Below, one piece after another: positions 23,118-29,703 of a stretch of DNA of 29,703 nucleotides (its first letter is position 1; every line of letters begins with the position of its first letter). The DNA comes from Lutispora sp041687175 (GTDB lineage: Bacteria; Bacillota; Clostridia; Lutisporales; Lutisporaceae): assembly GCF_041687175.1 (NCBI RefSeq), contig NZ_JAWLCK010000025.1, forward strand, positions 1-29,703, given 5' to 3'. A program made the position numbers and the translations under genes. The notes under the pieces were generated by a model, which ran no database searches, had not been told where the DNA came from, and was given only the letters and a program-made list of their open reading frames with translations.

Positions 23118-24008
23118 ATGAATTGGTCAAGAGCAAAAACTATATTGATTATTCTTTTTCTAATTGCAGATATTTTCCTTTTATATGAACTATACCCAGG
23201 GATTTTGGGAAATAATAGAATGATAGATGAGGAGAGCACAAAAGAAGTAATTAAGTACCTTGAAAAACAAGGAATATATGTGAGATGTCTTATTCCTAAA
23301 GCCAGCTCTCCTAAGGCACCACTTACTGTCAAATATAAGTATTTCGACAGCCAATATGCTTTGAAGAATTTTTTTCATGACCCTGAAGAAGTAGTAATAA
23401 AGGATTACGAAGATAGGCAAATCATGGAAGATGATAGGATATATATAGAAATATACAGAAATGGTGAATTCATATATACGAATAAAAAATTGATGGAGAA
23501 TAAAGCTGAGGAAGTGGATGACAAAGCTGCTTTAAGCAGCATAGAAATGTTTTTGAAGAAGTTAGGAATAGAAGGAAAGGATTTATACGACAGTACACAA
23601 AATATTGATAGGAGCTATGTGAAACTAAGTTGCAGCCAAGGCTATAAGGATACTTTCCTGGATGAAAGCTATTTGGATGTTATGGCTACTAATGAAGGTG
23701 TAGCCTATATGAAAATATTATGGTTTGAAGTAGAGAATAATGGCAAGACTAAGAAAGAGATAATGGATCCAATGAGAGCTCTGCTTAAGTTAGCGGATAA
23801 ACTGGCACAACAGCCTGAGGTAGATAACAAAACTGTGACCATATTCGATATAAGCCTGGGATACTATTTTGATACGGATATAGAACAGGTGGAAGAGTTT
23901 GATATTGTTGAAGTTGAGGAGGGTACTGCCATACCTTCATGGAGGATAAAGACAGATATGGGTAATATATACATAAATGCCTATAATGGTACAGTTGAAA
24001 AAAAATAA
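23118..24008 (+). CDS. yycI: YycI-type regulator of WalK
   Basis: A 296-residue protein. MNWSRAKTILIILFLIADIFLL is the typical YycI start: a short positive segment and one transmembrane helix. An extracytoplasmic domain follows with two repeated YycI-like halves, the last ending IPSWRIKTDMGNIYINAYNGTVE. It is expected to pair with YycH and hold WalK. The ATG follows AAAGGGG. It starts 37 bases after yycH and is closed by a hairpin terminator, which ends the accessory-gene unit. Confidence 0.88.
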   Translation: MNWSRAKTILIILFLIADIFLLYELYPGILGNNRMIDEESTKEVIKYLEKQGIYVRCLIPKASSPKAPLTVKYKYFDSQYALKNFFHDPEEVVIKDYEDRQIMEDDRIYIEIYRNGEFIYTNKKLMENKAEEVDDKAALSSIEMFLKKLGIEGKDLYDSTQNIDRSYVKLSCSQGYKDTFLDESYLDVMATNEGVAYMKILWFEVENNGKTKKEIMDPMRALLKLADKLAQQPEVDNKTVTIFDISLGYYFDTDIEQVEEFDIVEVEEGTAIPSWRIKTDMGNIYINAYNGTVEKK

Positions 24009-24045
24009 AAAATAGTGCAAAATATTAGCAGTATGGTATAATAAT

Positions 24046-24092
24046 AAAAGGCTTCAATATATAAAATCCTTTGATTATGAAGCCTTTTGTTA
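24046..24092 (+). terminator. terminator after yycI
   Basis: AAAAGGCTTCA (24046-24056) pairs with TGAAGCCTTTT (24078-24088) across 21 bases. TATAAT at 24037-24042 sits just before the stem, the same arrangement as at 2958-3012. Confidence 0.65.
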
Positions 24093-24107
24093 TTCGTGTT
24101 TATTATA

Positions 24108-24136
24108 TTATCAAATAATTTTGATAATGATATAAT
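24108..24136 (+). promoter_or_regulatory. candidate murA promoter
   Basis: TATAAT (24131-24136) with TTATCA (24108-24113) at a 17-base spacing, 56 bases before the TTG start. The surrounding DNA is extremely AT-rich, so the -35 is tentative. Confidence 0.5.
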
Positions 24137-24192
24137 ATAGAATATAATTATATATTTAACACTGAACTACAATGGATAAGGAGTAGAAACAA

Positions 24193-25455
24193 TTGGATAA
24201 GTTGATTATAGAAGGCGGTCACCCTTTAAAAGGTGAAGTAAACATAAGTGGTGCAAAAAATTCAGCTGTAGCAATATTGCCTGCAGCCATATTGGCAGGT
24301 GAGACATGCACCATAAAAAACCTTCCAGATATTAAAGATGTTTCGAATATAATAGATATTCTTATACAGCTAGGAGCTCGTGTGGAGCGAGAAGGACATG
24401 ACAAGCTCATTGTTAATAGCAATAATATCGATACATATAAAGTGGATTTCGAACTTTCCAAAAAACTAAGAGCCTCTTATTATTTTATAGGAGCTTTGTT
24501 AGGTCGTTTTAAGAAAGCAGAGGTACCCTTTCCCGGAGGCTGTGACATAGGAGTAAGGCCTATTGATCAGCATATAAAGGGCTTTGAAGCCCTCGGGGCT
24601 AAGATAACCATTGAGCACGGTATAATCAGAGCGGAAGCAGATAAACTTGTAGGGGCGTCTATATTCCTTGATGTTGTAAGCGTTGGAGCTACTATTAATA
24701 TAATGCTGGCAGCATGTATGGCAAAAGGAACTACAACTATAGAAAACGCTGCCAAGGAGCCCTATATAGTTGATACTGCCAACTTTCTCAATGCTTTAGG
24801 GGCTAATATAAAGGGTGCAGGAACTGATGAAATAAAGATAAAAGGTGTAGAGCGATTGGGTGGATGTGAGCATGCCATCATCCCTGATCAAATGGAAGCA
24901 GGAACCTATATGATCGCTGCTGCAGCTTCAAAAGGGAATGTACTTGTAAAGAATATTATACCTACCCATTTGGACTCTATCAGTGCAAAGATGAAGGAAA
25001 TGGGTGTTGAAATTATAGAAAATGGGGATTCTCTGAGAGTAATTGCAAATGGTAGGCCAAAGGCAGCCAATATTAAGACCATGCCTTATCCGGGCTTTCC
25101 TACAGATTTACAGCAGCCCATGAGCGTACTCTTATCCGTTGCAGATGGCACAGCCATAATCAACGAAAGTATATATGACGGCAGATTTAAACATGTAGAT
25201 GAGCTAAAAAAGATGGGAGCCAAAATAAATGTAGAGGGCAGGATTGCAGTTATAGAGGGTGTACCAAAATTATCTGGAGCCCCGGTATGTGCTACAGATC
25301 TTAGAGCAGGGGCTGCTATGGTGGTAGCAGGATTATCTGCAGAAGGTGAAACTATAATAAGTAATCTAGCTCATATAGAGAGAGGCTATGAAAGACTGGA
25401 AAGAAAGCTGTTAGAATTAGGAGCCAAAATAAAAAGGGTTTCCGAAGAAGACTAG
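24193..25455 (+). CDS. murA: UDP-N-acetylglucosamine 1-carboxyvinyltransferase MurA
   Basis: A 420-residue enzyme for the first committed step of peptidoglycan synthesis (PEP plus UDP-GlcNAc). GAKNSA holds the catalytic Lys22; FPGGCDIGVRPID holds Cys117, the residue alkylated by fosfomycin, so this copy is not of the Asp-type resistant class. RASYYFIG and the C-terminal RAGAAMVVAGLSAEG also match. The start is a TTG nine bases after AAGGAG, with no ATG nearby. It sits between yycI and yycJ, unlike in Bacillus, placing a wall-precursor gene inside the wal region. It has its own candidate promoter and a terminator. Confidence 0.95.
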   Translation: MDKLIIEGGHPLKGEVNISGAKNSAVAILPAAILAGETCTIKNLPDIKDVSNIIDILIQLGARVEREGHDKLIVNSNNIDTYKVDFELSKKLRASYYFIGALLGRFKKAEVPFPGGCDIGVRPIDQHIKGFEALGAKITIEHGIIRAEADKLVGASIFLDVVSVGATINIMLAACMAKGTTTIENAAKEPYIVDTANFLNALGANIKGAGTDEIKIKGVERLGGCEHAIIPDQMEAGTYMIAAAASKGNVLVKNIIPTHLDSISAKMKEMGVEIIENGDSLRVIANGRPKAANIKTMPYPGFPTDLQQPMSVLLSVADGTAIINESIYDGRFKHVDELKKMGAKINVEGRIAVIEGVPKLSGAPVCATDLRAGAAMVVAGLSAEGETIISNLAHIERGYERLERKLLELGAKIKRVSEED

Positions 25456-25469
25456 ATATATATTAATCT

Positions 25470-25506
25470 GGCGTAGACCGAAAAGTTTGGGCTATTGCCT
25501 TTTTTT
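25470..25506 (+). terminator. terminator after murA
   Basis: An imperfect stem in which GGC...TAG...CC (25470-25479) pairs with GG...CTA...GCC (25489-25499), followed by seven or more T residues (25500-25506). Confidence 0.7.
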
Positions 25507-25520
25507 ATGGGGGAAGAGTT

Positions 25521-26315
25521 ATGACATTGAGATTTTGCTCTATAGCAAGCGGTAGTAGCGGTAATTGTATATATGTTGGAAATGAAAAGTCAGGTCTATT
25601 AGTGGATGCGGGCATAAGCTGCAAAAGTATTTTAGAAAATCTTAAGAATATAGGGATATGCAATAGTTCCATAAAAGGAGTACTTGTAACCCATGAGCAC
25701 TCAGACCATATGAAAAGCATAGGTGCCATGTCTAGGAAGCTTAACATACCTATATATGCCAACTGCAAAACATGGGAAGCATTAGATGGTAATATAGGCA
25801 AAGTAAAAGCAGAAAACATTAAAGTTTTTGAAACAACAAAAGAATTTTCAATAGATGATATAATCATTTCTCCTTTTTCAATTTCTCATGATGCTGTCGA
25901 TCCTGTGGGCTATACTTTTTCTTTTGGCAGTCGAAAATTAGGACTAGCTACAGATTTGGGTTATTTCAGTCAAACCGTGAAGGACGCTTTAAAAGGATCT
26001 ACTTTTGTAATGCTGGAGGCAAATCATGACATTGAGATGCTGAAGATGGGCAGTTATCCATATTTTTTGAAAAGAAGAATATTAGGTGACCATGGACATC
26101 TATCCAATGAGGCATCAGGCTATGCTGCCTGTGAACTTGCAGACTTGGGAGTGGAGCAAATAATGCTGGGACACTTAAGCAGAGAAAATAACTTTCCACA
26201 GTTGGCATATGAAACAGTAAAAGGAATTATGGAACAAAAAGGTATTATAGTTCAGAAAGATGTGACCTTAGATATAGCTCCAAGATGCACCATAAGTAAA
26301 GTATTCTCCTTTTAG
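25521..26315 (+). CDS. yycJ: metallo-beta-lactamase fold protein YycJ (WalJ)
   Basis: A 264-residue MBL-fold hydrolase. SGSSGNCIYVG is the first strand-loop, and THEHSDHMKSIG supplies the HxHxDH metal site (His58, His60, Asp62, His63). DLGYFS, LEANHD and GHLS give later ligands. YycJ of Bacillus acts as a 5'-3' DNA exonuclease linked to mismatch repair; its link to wall control is only positional. The ATG follows GGGGGAAG. It starts after the murA terminator, so it is likely to have separate or read-through transcription. Confidence 0.9.
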   Translation: MTLRFCSIASGSSGNCIYVGNEKSGLLVDAGISCKSILENLKNIGICNSSIKGVLVTHEHSDHMKSIGAMSRKLNIPIYANCKTWEALDGNIGKVKAENIKVFETTKEFSIDDIIISPFSISHDAVDPVGYTFSFGSRKLGLATDLGYFSQTVKDALKGSTFVMLEANHDIEMLKMGSYPYFLKRRILGDHGHLSNEASGYAACELADLGVEQIMLGHLSRENNFPQLAYETVKGIMEQKGIIVQKDVTLDIAPRCTISKVFSF

Positions 26316-26432
26316 GCTATTATATAATAGGGATAATATGGTTGCAAAGGGTATAATATATAAGTAGATGTGCAGCATTTTTAACCACCAGCTGTTAGCC
26401 CACTAGCTCCTGACTTAAGGTTTATTTTAAGC

Positions 26433-26460
26433 TAGAAGCTAGAGGCAAGAAGCGAGAAGC
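26433..26460 (+). repeat. four tandem 7-bp repeats upstream of htrA
   Basis: The units TAGAAGC, TAGAGGC, AAGAAGC and GAGAAGC run without gaps. A looser AGC-rich stretch with similar spacing (ACCAGCT, GTTAGCC, CACTAGC) lies at 26387-26407. Intergenic; function unknown. Confidence 0.75.
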
Positions 26461-26485
26461 ATAAAAATTACTGCCTAATTTTTAT
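26461..26485. repeat. perfect AT inverted repeat before the htrA ribosome site
   Basis: ATAAAAATTA (26461-26470) and TAATTTTTAT (26476-26485) with a 5-base loop, directly after the heptamer array and about 6 bases before the ribosome site. It could be a hairpin in the leader or an operator. Confidence 0.6.
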
Positions 26486-26502
26486 ATAAAGAGGGTGAAT
26501 AG

Positions 26503-27648
26503 ATGGATAATTATAATGGCTTTTATGGACCTCCGGAAGAATTCATAAAGAGGAGAAGACGAGGCAGCGGTTTGGCATACTTTGCAGTAGGCCTTATAGG
26601 TGCAATAATTGGTGGATTCATAATGGCAGTTATAGCGCCTGTATATCTTTATGGTAAATACACCCCTGTACCCAATAATACTGGAGGAGCCGCAGTCCAG
26701 CAAATTGTCATAAACCCAACTGAAGATATTACTGTGGCAGGAGCAGTTGCTAAGAAGGTTATGCCTACGGTTGTAGGTATAAGCACAATAACCATGCAAA
26801 GGGATTTTTTCTTCGGAGCAAGGTACACTGAAGGGGTTGGTTCGGGAGTAATAGTTGATCCGAGAGGATACATATTGACCAATTCACATGTTGTAGGAAA
26901 TAGCAGAAGCAGACTAACAGTTTATTTAGCTGACGGAAGAGAACTGGAAGGGAATGTGCTGTGGCAGGACGTAGGACTTGACCTAGCTGTGGTAAAGGTT
27001 GAAGCAAATAATCTACCTACAGCTGAGCTGGGAGACTCGGATGCACTGACAGTAGGTGAAATTGCTATAGCCATTGGCAATCCACTTGGTCTTAGATATG
27101 AGAGGACTGTCACCCAAGGAATAGTGTCCGGCTTAAACAGAAGTATAATGGTAGACCAGAATACCATAATGGAAGATCTGATACAGACTGATGCTGCAAT
27201 AAACCCAGGCAACAGCGGAGGACCGCTTATAAACAGCAAAGGCAAGATAATAGGAATAAACACAGTGAAAGCTTCAGCTGAAGGACTGGGCTTTGCCATA
27301 CCCATTAATGTTACTAAACCAGTAATAAAACATTTTGTTGAAGATGGAGTGTTCAACCCACCTTATCTGGGAATATATACATTAGACAAAGAAATAGTAG
27401 GCTACTATGAAACTGACATAGAAATAAAGTCAGGACTTTATATACATCAGGTAATCAGAGGTTCTGCAGCAGAAAGCGCAGGGCTTAGAGAAGGGGATAT
27501 AATCACCCATATTGACAATGTAGAAGTAAATACTATGCTTAAACTCAGAAGTGTTTTATATAACAAAAAACCTGGAGACACAGTGCATATCAAATACGAG
27601 AGAAACGGAAGAAAACTGGAGACAGAAGCTGTGCTACAAGGCAAATAG
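26503..27648 (+). CDS. htrA: HtrA-type serine protease with PDZ domain (YycK/HtrC-like)
   Basis: A 381-residue protein. A short cytoplasmic Arg-rich tail (RRRRG) is followed by one transmembrane segment (about 24-48), a trypsin-like domain and a C-terminal PDZ domain (about 285-378). The triad is intact: His129 in TNSHVV, Asp160 in DLAVVKV and Ser238 in NPGNSGGPL. It degrades or refolds damaged envelope proteins. The ATG follows GAGGGTG. The position after yycJ matches htrC in the Bacillus wal operon. The leader holds a heptamer array and a hairpin. Confidence 0.93.
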   Translation: MDNYNGFYGPPEEFIKRRRRGSGLAYFAVGLIGAIIGGFIMAVIAPVYLYGKYTPVPNNTGGAAVQQIVINPTEDITVAGAVAKKVMPTVVGISTITMQRDFFFGARYTEGVGSGVIVDPRGYILTNSHVVGNSRSRLTVYLADGRELEGNVLWQDVGLDLAVVKVEANNLPTAELGDSDALTVGEIAIAIGNPLGLRYERTVTQGIVSGLNRSIMVDQNTIMEDLIQTDAAINPGNSGGPLINSKGKIIGINTVKASAEGLGFAIPINVTKPVIKHFVEDGVFNPPYLGIYTLDKEIVGYYETDIEIKSGLYIHQVIRGSAAESAGLREGDIITHIDNVEVNTMLKLRSVLYNKKPGDTVHIKYERNGRKLETEAVLQGK

Positions 27649-27655
27649 AGGCATT

Positions 27656-27675
27656 GGGGACGGTTCTTTTGTACC
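27656..27675 (+). repeat. GGGGACGGTTCTTTTGTACC, possible remnant of a dispersed repeat
   Basis: This 20-base string resembles a sequence I recall flanking IS200/RAYT-type elements in anaerobes (recollection, not checked). A weaker look-alike, GACCGTTTCTTGTTTTACC, lies at 28325-28343 on the other side of rlmH. No transposase is seen between. Confidence 0.35.
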
Positions 27676-27822
27676 TTAATCAGAATATTCGGAAAAATTT
27701 ACAAGAGAAATAGCGCCATATATCCCAGAAGTTCAATTATATCATGGGTATTAACAAGCCGATTGATATAGATTTATTAGTATAAATACTAAGATAAACT
27801 TATTATACGAGGAGTGCATTTG

Positions 27823-28302
27823 ATGAATATTAGCATAATCACTGTAGGCAAATTAAAAGAAAAATACTTGAAAGAAGCCGTTTCGGAATACTCCAAACGG
27901 CTTTCAAAATATTGCAAACTGGAGATAATAGAAGTGCCTGATGAGAAAGCTCCAGAAACCATGAGCCGTGCTGAGGAAGAAGCTGTGAAGCAAAAAGAAG
28001 GCCAGGCTGTTTTAAAGCATGTTAAAAATGATACATATGTAGTTGCCCTGGCTATTGACGGCAAAATGCTTTCTTCTGAAGGTTTTTCGGAGTTCATAAA
28101 TAGTCTTGGAATAAGAGGTAAGAGCAATATTGCTTTTATCATAGGCGGTTCCTTAGGCTTGAGTGATGAAGTATTGAGAAGAGCAGACTACAAACTGTCT
28201 TTTTCACCTATGACATTTCCCCATCAGCTTATGAGGGTAATACTATTGGAGCAGATATATAGGGGATTTAAGATAATGCGAGGAGAAGTTTATCATAAGT
28301 AA
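27823..28302 (+). CDS. rlmH: 23S rRNA pseudouridine(1915)-N3-methyltransferase RlmH
   Basis: A 159-residue SPOUT methyltransferase, exactly the usual family length. The N-terminal MNISIITVGKLKEKYL, the central YVVALAIDGK and the C-terminal knot IIGGSLGLSDEVLRRADYK with SPMTFPHQLMRVILLEQIYRGFKI are diagnostic. It methylates m3-pseudouridine in helix 69 of 23S rRNA using SAM. The ATG at 27823 is eight bases after AGGAG; an in-frame GTG at 27814 overlaps that site. It closes the wal region, as in Bacillus. Confidence 0.95.
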   Translation: MNISIITVGKLKEKYLKEAVSEYSKRLSKYCKLEIIEVPDEKAPETMSRAEEEAVKQKEGQAVLKHVKNDTYVVALAIDGKMLSSEGFSEFINSLGIRGKSNIAFIIGGSLGLSDEVLRRADYKLSFSPMTFPHQLMRVILLEQIYRGFKIMRGEVYHK

Positions 28303-28313
28303 GTACATAGGAT

Positions 28314-28343
28314 GTAAAACAGTAGGACCGTTTCTTGTTTTAC
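28314..28343 (+). terminator. candidate hairpin after rlmH
   Basis: GTAAAACA (28314-28321) pairs with TGTTTTAC (28336-28343) across 14 bases. There is no strong T tail, so terminator function is tentative. Confidence 0.4.
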
Positions 28344-28450
28344 CTTAAATACGAGTTTAAGAAATAATTACGACTACATCAACACTTAGTTGGTATATTT
28401 ACAATACTTTATATATAACTAATATTCAAGAGAAAGTGGGGAGAGATTTT

Positions 28451-29618
28451 ATGATTTCAAATGATATTATGACTGCTATAAATGATGTCTTAGCTTGTGC
28501 GGACCCTCTTGAAGCTATGGTTATGTATTATTATCATTATCGATTGCTCAAAGAATGTAGATTTATACTATTTTCCAATGAATTAGGTACGGATATTCCA
28601 TTTTTTTAAAATATCAAAAAATAGATAACTTCCATATACATAGTTTAACAACTGCTACTAAAATGCTTGTGATAGACTCTGATACATGTAATGAAATGTT
28701 TAGGACTGGTAGTACAAGATATAACATTGACGCATGTATAGCATTAGATACACAGACAGTAAGTTATTTAAGAGATATTTTCACAGAAAATCCCACAGAA
28801 GTAAATAAAGTATCAAAATATTTTATTGATTATTTAATTAAGAATGATATAAATTTTGACTATTCTTTGTATATGCTAGAAAATTCCCAAAAAATGAACA
28901 CTAATGAAGAAAAAGTAAAAATTTATGAGAACTTACTAGCTTGTGAGCGGTTCAAAGCTTTAGATATAAATCAATATCTAAAAAATGGAGCAATAAGTTA
29001 TTTAAAATCAAATGATGAGTTAAAACTATTAACTGATGATGCTTTTAGAACAATGAATAATAAAAGCAGAGTACCACAAGTTGAAACTTTATGGAAGCGA
29101 CATCATGCAATAAAAGCATTATTGTTAAAGACGGCAATAATTGAATTACAATACCGTAATAAAGGTATAAAGTTTAAAATAAACATGTTATTGGAATTCG
29201 TAAATAAGGAAATAGGATGTATATTAGAAAGAGAAATTGCTATATGCTATCTATTTCTTTCACATGATAAAAGAATTGAAAAGTTTTTTAAAAAATCAAA
29301 CCGAATTGCAAAGATATAGTAAAACATATTTCTGGCATGGCATGGGATTTGTTTCACCTAAGGCATTTAGAATTTTTAATGGCAACGCTTAAGCCATTAA
29401 ATGCAAGATATGTGCTATATTCAATTATTACTTTTGATTATGGATTACAGGAAGTTTTAAAAGTATATCCTATAAAAAAATGTGCGATTTATGATGGAAT
29501 ATTCTTACCAGTATTTGAAATACCCTTATATGAACTCATTAAAGAGATAGATGATTTACAGGACTTTATACATGATACAAAAACACTTCGAATGACTACT
29601 GAATTTACCCCGGTTTGA
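28451..29618 (+). pseudogene. frameshifted accessory gene, possible PIN-like protein
   Basis: Three in-line reading segments look like one gene of about 388 codons. Segment 1 starts at an ATG (28451) after GGGGAGAG and stops at 28607, just after seven T residues (28601-28607). A -1 shift there continues without stops into the frame ending at 29319. A second -1 shift near 29313 leads into the frame ending at 29618. The joined protein contains IALDTQTVSYL, a later Asp in AWDLFHLRHLE and ITFDYGL. Spaced Asp residues of this type recall PIN-domain nucleases, but this is a guess. The gene is visibly more AT-rich than its neighbours and adjoins an insertion-sequence end. Causes could be decay, homopolymer sequencing errors, or (first site only) slippage. 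Confidence 0.65.
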
Positions 29619-29703
29619 TGGACACAGAGAATGGTTGGTATAATAAAACCATAATATATGGAGGTGTCCATCAATGAAACGCTTTGATAAAAATTTTAAG
29701 ATT
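29615..29703 (+). mobile_element. left end of a probable IS3-like insertion sequence, cut by the window
   Basis: TTGATGGACAC (29615-29625) is perfectly inverted as GTGTCCATCAA (29664-29674). Between them lie TATAAT (29639-29644), with TTGATG as a -35 at an 18-base spacing, and GGAGG (29660-29664). The right arm ends on the A of an ATG whose first codons resemble IS3-type OrfA proteins. The opposite end and target duplication lie outside the window, so the exact left boundary is unproven. Confidence 0.5.
29674..29703 (+). CDS. start of a putative transposase OrfA (partial)
   Basis: Ten codons only: MKRFDKNFKI. The K-R-[FY]-D-x-x-F-K pattern is common at the start of IS3-family OrfA helix-turn-helix proteins. 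GGAGG lies nine bases before the ATG. Too short for firm identification. Confidence 0.45.
   Translation, partial: MKRFDKNFKI

Noticed and set aside
26433..26460. CRISPR-like array.
   Set aside because: The units are 7 bp and gapless with no spacers; no cas genes are nearby.
26922..27356. A 144-codon open frame on the minus strand inside htrA.
   Set aside because: It is antisense to the protease domain with intact triad, rich in Ser/Pro in a way typical of shadow frames, and has no start signals.

Overview
The window is about 29.7 kb of AT-rich DNA with AGGAGG-type ribosome binding sites, several TTG and GTG starts, and proteins typical of low-GC Gram-positive anaerobes. A WalR/WalK-YycH-YycI-YycJ-HtrA-RlmH block, a DnaD plus helicase-loader pair, and an aldo/keto reductase carrying a ferredoxin domain point to a member of the Firmicutes, class Clostridia. 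No species is claimed. The wal block usually lies near oriC in Firmicutes, so this may be an origin-proximal stretch (inference).

Layout. 78-6098 (+): an M24 peptidase, an unrecognised Cys-containing protein, a GNAT acetyltransferase, an aldo/keto reductase with two 4Fe-4S clusters, a 72-residue WYL-like protein behind a near-perfect LexA box, a PLP-dependent D-cysteine desulfhydrase/ACC-deaminase-like enzyme, and an AlkD-like DNA glycosylase. 6087-7270 (-): a DUF421 membrane protein and a DUF4363 protein. 7460-10637 (+): a metal(loid)-resistance type operon of Cys-rich DUF2703 protein, ArsR repressor, COG0701 permease, COG0523 (CobW-like) GTPase and small thioredoxin-like protein. 11242-12033 (+): a DUF1445 putative hydro-lyase. 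12137-14129 (-): a DnaI/DnaC-like helicase loader and a DnaD-domain protein. 14391-15896 (+): a LysM-G5-M23 cell-wall hydrolase. 15943-17052 (-): a subtilase whose nucleophile serine is alanine. 17149-18203 (+): an FmdB-like zinc ribbon and a membrane-anchored HEXXH peptidase.

18562-28302 is the wal region: walR, walK, a secreted 170-residue protein of unknown role, yycH, yycI, murA, yycJ, htrA and rlmH. A perfect match to the WalR consensus (TGTWAH-N5-TGTWAH) sits just upstream of a TATAAT between walK and the unknown secreted gene. This suggests that WalR controls the downstream envelope-sensing genes separately from walRK. With murA and the M23 hydrolase nearby, the region is mainly concerned with building and remodelling the cell wall.

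28303-29703 is accessory DNA of visibly lower GC: a gene of about 388 codons interrupted by two -1 frameshifts, whose acidic motifs faintly recall PIN-type nucleases, followed by the left end of a probable IS3-like insertion sequence running off the window. Its start region is enclosed in a perfect 11-bp fold-back.

The strongest leads are the WalR box with the unknown secreted gene, the SOS-type control of the small WYL protein, the serine-less subtilase, and the frameshifted accessory gene.
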